DNA of 32,782 bases from Candidatus Thorarchaeota archaeon (GTDB taxonomy: Archaea > Asgardarchaeota > Thorarchaeia > Thorarchaeales > Thorarchaeaceae). Where the stretch lies: NCBI GenBank assembly GCA_030612005.1, contig JAUWOU010000022.1:1-32782 (forward strand), read 5' to 3'. The translations under genes were made by a program, and so were the position numbers. The notes under the pieces are model-generated. The model was not told the DNA's origin and ran no database searches. It saw nothing but the letters and a program-made list of their open reading frames with translations. Each line of letters starts with the position of its first letter. Position 1 is the stretch's first letter. Positions 8,303-16,054 of this stretch are shown here, piece after piece.

Positions 8303-8716
8303 TTAAACCCCAACGAAGTTACAACGGATAGTACGACTCCTAGGACCATCAAACTCAACAAAGAGCACCCGTTGCCAAGTACCCAGACCAAGAGATTTTG
8401 ATACCACAGACAGAGTCGCTGAAGATCCAATCAGTGTTGCAGCAATGTGAGCATGGGCATTATTGTCAACCTTATCATGCAGGTAACCAGCTCCTTTTGG
8501 AACAAGTTTGGAAAGATGCATTCCAATATCCTCCATCAACCTGCTTTCTCCTTCATTGATTGTGACACCAGCAGTGGTATGTACGCTTGATACTGTCAGA
8601 ATACCATCAGAGAAACCCTCACTCCGTATCCAGTTTCGAATCATCTCGGTAACATCAATGACCTCAACGTCAGCTGCAGTCTTCACCGAAAGCTTAGTGT
8701 GCAATACTTTTGTCAT
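8303..8716 (-). CDS. yjbQ: YjbQ/UPF0047 family protein
   Basis: A full-length member (137 aa) of the YjbQ family, a single-domain protein described as having thiamine-phosphate synthase side activity but without a settled cellular role. The hallmarks are visible in order: VSSVHTTAGVTINEGE, then YLHDKVDNNAHAHIAATLIG with the conserved metal-site histidines, and WQRVLFVEFDGPRSRTI near the C-terminus. ATG 8716 is preceded by AAGG at about 8 nt. It is a single gene, convergent with the surface protein gene and divergent from the NIF3 gene. Confidence 0.9.
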   Translation of the reverse strand: MTKVLHTKLSVKTAADVEVIDVTEMIRNWIRSEGFSDGILTVSSVHTTAGVTINEGESRLMEDIGMHLSKLVPKGAGYLHDKVDNNAHAHIAATLIGSSATLSVVSKSLGLGTWQRVLFVEFDGPRSRTIRCNFVGV

Positions 8717-8840
8717 TTCTTCGACCTTCGTGATTCTTTTATTTTACCTTTGAAATCACATCAATGCTTCTACAACCGCAGATATCTATCACAAATAAGA
8801 TTCGGCTAACGATTGTAAATATGTATGAGGTGAAAAGTAA

Positions 8841-8850
8841 GATAAATTAG
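8841..8850 (+). promoter_or_regulatory. Candidate TATA box of the NIF3-family gene
   Basis: GATAAATTAG at 8841-8850 lies about 50 nt upstream of ATG 8901. The identical 10-mer occurs at 9820-9829 upstream of the first solute-binding protein gene, which supports it as a core promoter element. Promoter function is inferred only. Confidence 0.35.
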
Positions 8851-8900
8851 ATACAGTAAATAACCAACTGATGTAATGGAATCAAGTTTGATGTGATAGA

Positions 8901-9761
8901 ATGAAAGCAAAGAGGTTGTATCAGAGTTTAGACAAAGAGTTTGAAATCGATAAAGTCAATGAAGGGGAGTGGGACTCCTTCGATCTTGGTGATTTTGCCA
9001 CCGAGAGTTTCAGAAAAACATACAAAGGTCTCGTTCTGGACAACTCATCAGAAATCAATAAGGTGTATACAGCTGTTTTTCCAAGTGAGTCTGTTCTTGA
9101 TTATATCATTGCATCCGGAGCAGAAGATTCTCTCATATTCACGCACCACCCGATGATATGGGATACATCATGTGAGGGTTTTCCGTTCAGGAATACTCCT
9201 ACTAAGTACTTAGAGGTTCTAAAGGAGAACAAAATTTCTCTCTATACGATTCATGTTCCTTTGGACCGGAATGGACCCTATAGTACCACGACATCCCTAG
9301 CTCGTGCATTGGAGATAGAAACTGACAGAGAATTCTTCGATTACTTCGGAGCAAAGGTTGGCATCATCGGTAAGACCGAATGTACCTCAACCTTCGAGCT
9401 TTCTGCAAAGGTCAAAGAAACAGTGGGACATCTCCCGAAGATTTACGTTAATGGTTCGAGCCAGATATCCAATCAAATGGTAGCTCTCGTTGCAGGAGGC
9501 GGCAACTATCCGGAGATTGTGGAGGAACTTGCAGAAACAGATGTGAAAATCTACATCACCGGAGTTACAATGAAGAATCCAGATTATAAACCAAGCCTGC
9601 GATTCCATGAGATATGTCAAGAGAACAAGATTACAGTCATTGCGGCAACTCACTATTCCACTGAGAAGTTTGCTTGCATTGCTATTCAGAAGTTCTTTGA
9701 TGAATTAGGTGTTGAGAGTGAGTTTGTGGAAGATGCCCCGTCATTCGAGGACTATGGATGA
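8901..9761 (+). CDS. NIF3/DUF34 family metal-binding protein
   Basis: A 286-aa protein with the NIF3 metal-site signatures: FTHHP (His82-His83) in the N-terminal part, IHVPLDR about 50 residues later, and GVTMKNPDY plus AATHYSTEKFACIA in the C-terminal part, which supply the last His and Glu ligands. The AGGGNYPEIVEEL segment is also typical. Family members bind two divalent metals; they are often annotated as GTP cyclohydrolase I type 2, but the true role is unsettled. The N-terminal 45 residues are not typical of the family. It stands alone, with its own TATA-like element, 114 bp before the first solute-binding protein gene. Confidence 0.85.
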   Translation: MKAKRLYQSLDKEFEIDKVNEGEWDSFDLGDFATESFRKTYKGLVLDNSSEINKVYTAVFPSESVLDYIIASGAEDSLIFTHHPMIWDTSCEGFPFRNTPTKYLEVLKENKISLYTIHVPLDRNGPYSTTTSLARALEIETDREFFDYFGAKVGIIGKTECTSTFELSAKVKETVGHLPKIYVNGSSQISNQMVALVAGGGNYPEIVEELAETDVKIYITGVTMKNPDYKPSLRFHEICQENKITVIAATHYSTEKFACIAIQKFFDELGVESEFVEDAPSFEDYG

Positions 9762-9808
9762 TTTGTGAGAAGCCACAAAAACTTGCGCTGATAAGTAAGA
9801 AATGATTT

Positions 9809-9869
9809 GATTGCAAGAAGATAAATTAGGGTAATCAACACAGCGCAGATGAATAAGAGATATTGGTGA
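9809..9869 (+). promoter_or_regulatory. Promoter and SD of solute-binding protein gene 1
   Basis: GATTGCAAGAAGATAAATTA (9809-9828) aligns with GATTCCAAGAGGTTAAATGA at 11791-11810, at the same place upstream of paralog 2. This points to a TATA box at 9821-9828. GGTGA at 9865-9869 sits 6 nt before TTG 9876. The same GGTGA-to-TTG arrangement recurs before paralogs 2 and 4. Confidence 0.5.
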
Positions 9870-9875
9870 ATTGAT

Positions 9876-11735
9876 TTGAGGGGAACTAATCGTATTGCAA
9901 CTCTGTTTTTCGTAGTGTTACTATTAGTAATCTCATTTAGTGGAGTTCAATCTGTAAGTGGTTATTTCGGAGAAGATTTTCCTGCAAAAGGACCATACGT
10001 TGACGAAATCATCTTCAAGGTCATATCAAGTCAAGACCAGCGAGTTCTTGCACTCCAAAATGGCGAGATTGAAATGGACACCAGTTTCTTTGACCCATCT
10101 TACCTTCCCACATTGGCAACAGATCCAGACATTTCAATACACCAAGTAGACCGGAATGGATATGGGCAATTAACAATCAATTGTGCAAAATATCCTCTCA
10201 ACATAAGCGGATTCAGAAGAGCATTTGCATTTGCATTTAACAAAACAAAGCTTGCTTCCGAAGTAATGGATGGATTCGTTTTCGAACATGACTCCGTAGT
10301 ACCCCGACCTAATAGTTGGTGTGTAGAAGACGAGTTTGACTGGAATTACTATACAGCACTACCAGATGTAGGAAATCAGATTCTAGATTACCTTGGCTTT
10401 GAAATTAATGCGATCACTGGGTACCGACTTGCCCCAGATGATACTCCATTTGAGATAGTTTTTGAGCATTCAATAGTTAGCGCCAATCTTATTGCACTTC
10501 CAAATATTGTGCTGGAGGCATTGGAATCTTTGCATATTGATTGCAGAAAACAGTATGTTCAGTTCACTGACTATATGGATAGGGTACATCATCATGAGGA
10601 TTACGATATTGTCTTTTATGAAGCGGATTTCAACAACAATAATGTAGATTGGTTAGCATATGAATACGGGTCAGCTTATGCAGATGTTGACTTTCAGAAT
10701 CCCAGTAATTTTGTGAATGATACCTACGACGGTTGGTTAGATCAGCTCCTCTATGGTTCAACCTATGAAGAAGTGTATGAGGCTGCGGCGGAGATGCAGA
10801 AGATCCTGCACTACAACGTACCAAGGCTTGTCGTCTATGAGAACACCTACTTGCAAGGATACAGAAACGACCAATTCACCGGGCATGTGGAGGATCTTGA
10901 AAGATACATCTCAGGTCTATGGACCATGAGGAAAATACACAGACTGAATGATTCATTTGGTGGAACAGTTTCTATTGCTATCAGCGAAGATCCGGACAGC
11001 TTTAACTTCTTCACGGCTAATTCAGCTGACTCTGCATCAATCCTAGAAGAGCTCTGGCCTTCACTCTACAAATGTGGTCCAGATATGAATCCGATACCAG
11101 ACCTCGTTGAAAATATGCGGACAGAAACGCATAGTGACAATTCCATGGTACCTATAGGTCATATACGATATACTTTGGATATAATTAGAAATGCAACTTG
11201 GAGTGATGGAACAGCACTTACAGCCGAGGATGTTGCTTTTACTTACACTTATCAATTTGAGAGTGGATACTACGGAAATCCAGCCGCAAATGACCTGATG
11301 AAATTGTTTTCAGCATACGCCCCCTCTACATACAAAGTTGTCATAGAATTCTCAACAGAATCATACTGGCACTTCAGTAGCTTTGCATATGATTACATCA
11401 TTCCAAGTCACATCTTCAATGATGTAAGTGGAATTGGTTATGATGGATGGGACACTTGGAACCCAGTATTTGATTCCGCTGAGCCAAACGTGAATTGTGG
11501 TCCTTTCAATCTTACAGGTTACGTAGAAGAGGAATATTACAAGATAGAAAGGAATCCACTCTTTCACTATAAGGGGGATCCAGATGACCTAACTACTACC
11601 ACAAACCAGACGACTGTATCAAATGCGCTCTGGTTAACAGCAATCAGTACAGCACTGGTCGCAGGTTCAGGAATTCTCATCGTATATTGTATTTATTCAA
11701 AAGTTCAAGATCGCAAGAACGTTGAGAACGCTTGA
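9876..11735 (+). CDS. Circularly permuted family-5 solute-binding protein, paralog 1
   Basis: 619 aa. A signal peptide (ATLFFVVLLLVISFSGVQS) leads directly into GPYVDEIIFKVI and RVLALQNGEIEMD, which in DppA/OppA-type proteins start the second half. After YPLNISGFRRAFAFAFNK and EAAAEMQKILHYNVPRLVVY, the usual end of the family, comes a short linker and then the usual beginning: GGTVSIAISEDPDSFNFF, SLYKCGPD, ATWSDGTALTAEDVAFTY, PSHIFND and IERNPLFHY. All family segments are present but rotated. A Thr-rich stalk, a membrane helix (ISTALVAGSGILIVYCIY) and a basic tail follow. Likely binds peptides or another oligomer at the outer face, anchored by its C-terminus. The start is TTG 9876, set by GGTGA 6 nt upstream. 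No permease or ATPase gene is nearby. Confidence 0.9.
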   Translation: MRGTNRIATLFFVVLLLVISFSGVQSVSGYFGEDFPAKGPYVDEIIFKVISSQDQRVLALQNGEIEMDTSFFDPSYLPTLATDPDISIHQVDRNGYGQLTINCAKYPLNISGFRRAFAFAFNKTKLASEVMDGFVFEHDSVVPRPNSWCVEDEFDWNYYTALPDVGNQILDYLGFEINAITGYRLAPDDTPFEIVFEHSIVSANLIALPNIVLEALESLHIDCRKQYVQFTDYMDRVHHHEDYDIVFYEADFNNNNVDWLAYEYGSAYADVDFQNPSNFVNDTYDGWLDQLLYGSTYEEVYEAAAEMQKILHYNVPRLVVYENTYLQGYRNDQFTGHVEDLERYISGLWTMRKIHRLNDSFGGTVSIAISEDPDSFNFFTANSADSASILEELWPSLYKCGPDMNPIPDLVENMRTETHSDNSMVPIGHIRYTLDIIRNATWSDGTALTAEDVAFTYTYQFESGYYGNPAANDLMKLFSAYAPSTYKVVIEFSTESYWHFSSFAYDYIIPSHIFNDVSGIGYDGWDTWNPVFDSAEPNVNCGPFNLTGYVEEEYYKIERNPLFHYKGDPDDLTTTTNQTTVSNALWLTAISTALVAGSGILIVYCIYSKVQDRKNVENA

Positions 11736-11764
11736 TATTTGAAAATATATTGTTCAGCAGCAGC

Positions 11765-11853
11765 TTTCGATTTTTCGAATCCTAATGTGAGATTCCAAGA
11801 GGTTAAATGAGCATTTTCACACTATTAGTCTTGGATTGGAGGTTTAGGTGAAC
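11765..11853 (+). repeat. 89-bp leader, copy 1: identical promoter/5' region of paralog 2
   Basis: This stretch is identical, base for base as I read it, to 15962-16050 upstream of paralog 4. It contains a candidate TATA box (TTAAATGA, 11803-11810), the inverted pair GAATC/GATTC around CTAATGTGA, and GGTGA before the TTG start. The pair of GAATC sites could be an operator. Confidence 0.8.
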
Positions 11854-11857
11854 CTAT

Positions 11858-13759
11858 TTGAGGAAAGCTGTCCATACTACTGCACTGTTAGTAATAGTTG
11901 CTTTATTGGTAGTATTATTCGGGGGAACTCAGTTAATTAGTAGTTATTCAGAGTCAGATTCTCTTCTTACAGGACCATATATAGATGAGGTCATCTTCAA
12001 GGTCATAGTAGACCCAGGACAGACAGTTCTTGCCTTGCAAACAGGAGAGATTGAAATGGATACTGGCTTTATTCATCCAAATTATCTCCCACAATTGGAT
12101 ACAGATCCTAACATCGATATCTATAGATCAACTCGAAATGGTTATGGTCACATAACAATCAATTGTAGAAAATATCCACTCAATATCAGTGGTTTCAGAA
12201 GAGCCTTTGCATTTGCGTTTAACAAGACTAGAGTTTCTTCAGTAATATTTGATGGATTCAGCATTGAACACGACTCCATGGTACCCCAACCAAATAGCTG
12301 GTGTGCTGAAGACCAGTTTGACTATCATTATTATACCGCACAGCCGGATATTGGCAATCAGATTCTAGATGATCTGGGGTTCGCGATAGATGGTGAAACT
12401 GGTTATCGAAATGCCCCGGACGGAATACCATTTGAGATTGTTATAGAACATGGAAGTCCAGGGCCAGATAGGATTAGTACCCCGGATATTGCTGTAGAAG
12501 CGTTGCACTCGCTGCATATAGATGCCCATAGACAACCTGCAGACTGGAACGAGTACATCTCAAGGCTAGACAACCATGGTGATTATGACATGGTCTTCTT
12601 TGCCTCAAACTTCTTTGATAATGATATAGATTGGCTTGCATACGAGTACTGGTCTGAGTACGTTGATACACCCTATCAGAACCCAACCAACTTCAGAAAT
12701 GCAACCTACGACAGCTACAGAGATGCGCTCCTGTATGGTACAACCTACGAGGAAGTCTATGAGGCAGGTGCTGAGATGCAGAAGATACTGCACTACAACG
12801 TGCCAAGGCTTGTTGTCTATGAGAACGTCTACTTACAAGCATACAGGAACGATCAGTTCACCGGTCATGTTGAAGATCTTGGGAATCATATTTCTGGTCC
12901 ATGGACTATGAGAAATATCCACAACATCGATGGCACATTTGGTGGTACTGTTCCAATTGCTATTGGTCAGGAACCTGACAGTTTCAACATCTACGTAACA
13001 AACTCAGCTTACGCTGCAGCAATCAACTCTGAGCTATGGTCATCACTCTACAAATATAATCCAGACCTAGAGCCATGGCCGGATCTTGCTGAGAGTATGC
13101 TAACAGAAACCCATAGTGATAATCCAAGCATTCCTGAAGGGAATACACGATTTACTATCGATATCATAAGAAATGCAACATGGAGTGACGGAGAACCGGT
13201 TACAGCAGAGGATGTTGCATTTACATTCGTCTATGGATTAGAAACTGGCAACTACACTGATATGCATGATAGAGACCTGAGTGATCTCGAGGCCCTATAT
13301 TGTCCAGCACCATATCGTGTTGTCTTTGAATTTAAAACAGAATCATTTTGGCACTTCGGTAGATTTGCTTATGAGTATATAATTCCACAACACATTTTCA
13401 ACGATGTTACAGGAATTGGTTATGACAGATGGAACACCTGGAACCCAGTGTTTGATCCCGCGGAACCTAACGTGAACTGTGGTCCTTTCATCGTCACTGA
13501 CATAGAAGCAGGAGAATACTACAAAATAGAAAGGAATCCCCTTTTCCACTATGCTGCAGACCCAAATGCTCCGATAATAGAACCCACTTCCACTACAACA
13601 TCAAGTTCTACCACGACTTCACTTACAAACCAGTCGACAATACCGGAAATGAACGGGTCACTAGTATTCAGCATCACACTGATTTCAGGTGCAGGAATTG
13701 TAATTGTATTCTGCTTAGTAATTATAATGAAGGAGAGGCGGGCGCTGAATGATATTTGA
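11858..13759 (+). CDS. Circularly permuted family-5 solute-binding protein, paralog 2
   Basis: 633 aa, built like paralog 1: signal peptide (TTALLVIVALLVVLFGGTQ), GPYIDEVIFKVI, VLALQTGEIEMD, YPLNISGFRRAFAFAFNK, EAGAEMQKILHYNVPRLVVY, then GGTVPIAIGQEPDSFNIY, ATWSDGEPVTAEDVAFTF, PQHIFNDV and IERNPLFHY. The stalk is longer (PTSTTTSSSTTTSLTNQS), followed by a helix (LVFSITLISGAGIVIVFCLV) and a MKERR tail. TTG 11858 follows GGTGA by 9 nt. Its stop overlaps the start of paralog 3 by 11 nt, so the two are probably co-translated. Two blocks near its 3' end (13394-13485 and 13505-13590) are identical to paralog 3, unlike the rest, which suggests gene conversion. Confidence 0.9.
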   Translation: MRKAVHTTALLVIVALLVVLFGGTQLISSYSESDSLLTGPYIDEVIFKVIVDPGQTVLALQTGEIEMDTGFIHPNYLPQLDTDPNIDIYRSTRNGYGHITINCRKYPLNISGFRRAFAFAFNKTRVSSVIFDGFSIEHDSMVPQPNSWCAEDQFDYHYYTAQPDIGNQILDDLGFAIDGETGYRNAPDGIPFEIVIEHGSPGPDRISTPDIAVEALHSLHIDAHRQPADWNEYISRLDNHGDYDMVFFASNFFDNDIDWLAYEYWSEYVDTPYQNPTNFRNATYDSYRDALLYGTTYEEVYEAGAEMQKILHYNVPRLVVYENVYLQAYRNDQFTGHVEDLGNHISGPWTMRNIHNIDGTFGGTVPIAIGQEPDSFNIYVTNSAYAAAINSELWSSLYKYNPDLEPWPDLAESMLTETHSDNPSIPEGNTRFTIDIIRNATWSDGEPVTAEDVAFTFVYGLETGNYTDMHDRDLSDLEALYCPAPYRVVFEFKTESFWHFGRFAYEYIIPQHIFNDVTGIGYDRWNTWNPVFDPAEPNVNCGPFIVTDIEAGEYYKIERNPLFHYAADPNAPIIEPTSTTTSSSTTTSLTNQSTIPEMNGSLVFSITLISGAGIVIVFCLVIIMKERRALNDI

Positions 13760-15647
13760 GAACAGAAGATTAAAGGTTCAAAAGAAAGCAATCTTTACAA
13801 TTTTTGTTTTGCTTCTGGTTTTTCTAACAAGTCCCAACAATGTACAAGGACTTGAATCAACTCTATCCAATCTCTCAACAGGACCCTACGTTGATGAGGT
13901 CATCTTCAAGGTCATCGAAAACCAAGACCAGCGTGTTCTAGCTTTGCTGGAAGGAGAGATTGAGATGGATACTAACTTTTTCGACCCTGTACATCTTTCC
14001 ACTCTGGATGCAGATCCAAATATCGATGTCTATACTGCATTGAGAAATGGGTATGGTCATATTACAATAAACTGTGAAAAATATCCGCTCAACATCAGTG
14101 GTTTGAGAAGAGCTTTTGCCTTTGCGTTTAACAAGACAAGAGTTACTGAAGAAATACTGGATGGATTCGGTATTGAACACGACTCACTGGTGCCCCGACC
14201 AAATGGTTGGTGTGTTGAAGACCAGTTTGATTATCATTATTATGCAGCACAACCAGATATTGGTAACCAGATATTAGATGCCCTGAATTTCACAATCGAT
14301 GCAGGAACAGGATTCAGATTAGCGCCTGATGGCACTCCATTTGAGATTGCTATCAAATACGCAGCCTCATCACCAGAGATTGCTGGGGGTACAGCCCAGA
14401 TTGCTGTTGATGCACTGCGTAGTCTTGGAGTAAAAGCAGAAACCCTTGCTTCAACCTTCGAAGAGTATGGCTATGGTCCATTGTGGGACTTTGACATGGT
14501 CTTCTATGCCGTAAACTTCCACACCAATGATGTCGACTGGCTTGCATATGAGTACTGGTCTGAGTACGCAGATGAACCATATCAAAACCCAACCAACTTC
14601 AGAAACGCAACCTATGACAACTGCATAGATCAGCTCCTCTACAGTACAACCTATGAGGAAGTCTTTGAAGCAGCTTCCGAGATGCAAAAGATTCTACACT
14701 ATAACGTCCCGAGACTTGTAGTATATGTCGATACCTACATGCAAGGGTACAGAAACGACCAGTTCACTGGTCATGTTGAAGACGTCGGTAGAAACATCGC
14801 AGGTTCATGGACTATGAGAAAGATTCACAAACTCGATGGCACATTTGGTGGTTCTATCCCAGTTGCTATTGGTCGGATTCCCGATAGCTTCAATTTCTTC
14901 GTCACAAACTCCGTCGACTCTGCATCAATCTTATCAGAGCTTTGGCCATCACTCTACAAATGGGGTCCAGACCTTAAGCCTTGGCAGGATATTGCAGAGA
15001 ACGTGTTAACAGAAGTTCATACCGATAATCCAGAAGTACCAGACGGGCATACTAGATTCACTATCGATATAGTTCACAATGCCACATGGACTGATGGAAC
15101 ACCAATCACTGGCACAGATGTCGTATACAGTATCATATATTCATTTGAAAGTGCAATTTATGGTAACCCAGCCGGTTCTGATATTGGTGATTTATTTGCA
15201 GCCTATACACGCTCCACATTTACTGTAATAATCGAGTTCAGTACAGAATCCTATTGGCACTTCAGTAATTTCGCATTTGACTACATTATTCCATACCATA
15301 TTTTCAACGATGTTACAGGAATTGGTTATGACAGATGGAACACCTGGAACCCAGTGTTTGATCCCGCGGAACCTAACGTGAACTGTGGTCCATTTACTTT
15401 CACAGACTATGAAGCAGGAGAATACTACAAAATAGAAAGGAATCCCCTTTTCCACTATGCTGCAGACCCAAATGCTCCGATAATAGAACCCACTTCTAAT
15501 ACAACAGGACATACAAACCAGTCTATAGTACAGGAAATGAATTGGTCATTAGTATTCGGCTTTACAATTGGCTCAGGCTCCACTATAGTCATTTTCTACA
15601 GCCTAGTAATGATCAATAAAAGTCGCAGAAACGTTGAGAGCAATTGA
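13749..15647 (+). CDS. Circularly permuted family-5 solute-binding protein, paralog 3
   Basis: 632 aa with the same rotated order: a signal peptide after a basic start (KKAIFTIFVLLLVFLTSPNN), GPYVDEVIFKVI, RVLALLEGEIEMD, YPLNISGLRRAFAFAFNK, EAASEMQKILHYNVPRLVVY, then GGSIPVAIGRIPDSFNFF, ATWTDGTPITGTDVVYSI, PYHIFNDV and IERNPLFHY. The stalk is short (TSNTTGHTNQS) and the anchor is LVFGFTIGSGSTIVIFYSLV. The start is ATG 13749, inside the end of paralog 2; it has no separate promoter, unlike paralogs 1, 2 and 4. The central ligand-facing segment (KYAASSPEIAGGTAQIAVDA) differs strongly from its neighbours, so its ligand may differ. Confidence 0.9.
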   Translation: MIFENRRLKVQKKAIFTIFVLLLVFLTSPNNVQGLESTLSNLSTGPYVDEVIFKVIENQDQRVLALLEGEIEMDTNFFDPVHLSTLDADPNIDVYTALRNGYGHITINCEKYPLNISGLRRAFAFAFNKTRVTEEILDGFGIEHDSLVPRPNGWCVEDQFDYHYYAAQPDIGNQILDALNFTIDAGTGFRLAPDGTPFEIAIKYAASSPEIAGGTAQIAVDALRSLGVKAETLASTFEEYGYGPLWDFDMVFYAVNFHTNDVDWLAYEYWSEYADEPYQNPTNFRNATYDNCIDQLLYSTTYEEVFEAASEMQKILHYNVPRLVVYVDTYMQGYRNDQFTGHVEDVGRNIAGSWTMRKIHKLDGTFGGSIPVAIGRIPDSFNFFVTNSVDSASILSELWPSLYKWGPDLKPWQDIAENVLTEVHTDNPEVPDGHTRFTIDIVHNATWTDGTPITGTDVVYSIIYSFESAIYGNPAGSDIGDLFAAYTRSTFTVIIEFSTESYWHFSNFAFDYIIPYHIFNDVTGIGYDRWNTWNPVFDPAEPNVNCGPFTFTDYEAGEYYKIERNPLFHYAADPNAPIIEPTSNTTGHTNQSIVQEMNWSLVFGFTIGSGSTIVIFYSLVMINKSRRNVESN

Positions 15648-15657
15648 TATTCGAGTA

Positions 15658-15891
15658 CTAGAAGATCTTCGGCTCGTGCCATTCACCCCACAGATTACGC
15701 CAGACTTCTAATTTCTTTCCAACAGTTGCATATGCTTTGACTGCATCAACAATATGAGGTATGACATTCTCGCTACTTTCTGAGGCTTTTGGAAAACCAG
15801 CAAGTGTTGCTTCAACTTTAAAGCTGTCACGCTCCTTTCGGACCTTCGGTGTTCGTTCAACCTCTGGGTCAATCTTGAAAACTGGATTTGT
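15658..15891 (-). pseudogene. Relic of the 3' end of methylmalonyl-CoA mutase
   Basis: The minus strand reads [19 protein letters not shown], then [17 protein letters not shown] and [16 protein letters not shown] before TAG at 15658. This matches the last part of the intact mutase at 18005-19687 ([20 protein letters not shown], then GEWDEPKIF) with a 5-codon deletion. The frame is still open for 77 codons, but there is no start codon and homology ends near 15891. The flanking GAGTACTAGAAGATCTTCGG also matches the region after paralog 4. It therefore marks a duplication that carried a solute-binding gene together with the end of the mutase. Confidence 0.85.
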
Positions 15892-15961
15892 CCGTCTTGG
15901 TCTTTTTGCAGTTGCTGTGCTTTTCGGTAGAAGGCGAGGCTCCGTTCCATAACAAGGTACA

Positions 15962-16050
15962 TTTCGATTTTTCGAATCCTAATGTGAGATTCCAAGAGGT
16001 TAAATGAGCATTTTCACACTATTAGTCTTGGATTGGAGGTTTAGGTGAAC
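15962..16050 (+). repeat. 89-bp leader, copy 2: identical promoter/5' region of paralog 4
   Basis: Identical to 11765-11853. It begins about 70 bp beyond the mutase relic, so the duplication junction lies near 15892-15961. It carries the TATA-like TTAAATGA at 16000-16007 and the GGTGA SD that sets TTG 16055. Confidence 0.8.
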
Positions 16051-16054
16051 TGAT

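Noticed and set aside
15708-15995. Open frame of 95 codons on the minus strand over the mutase relic
   Set aside because: It is in a different frame from the mutase homology; the homologous frame is the one ending at 15658.
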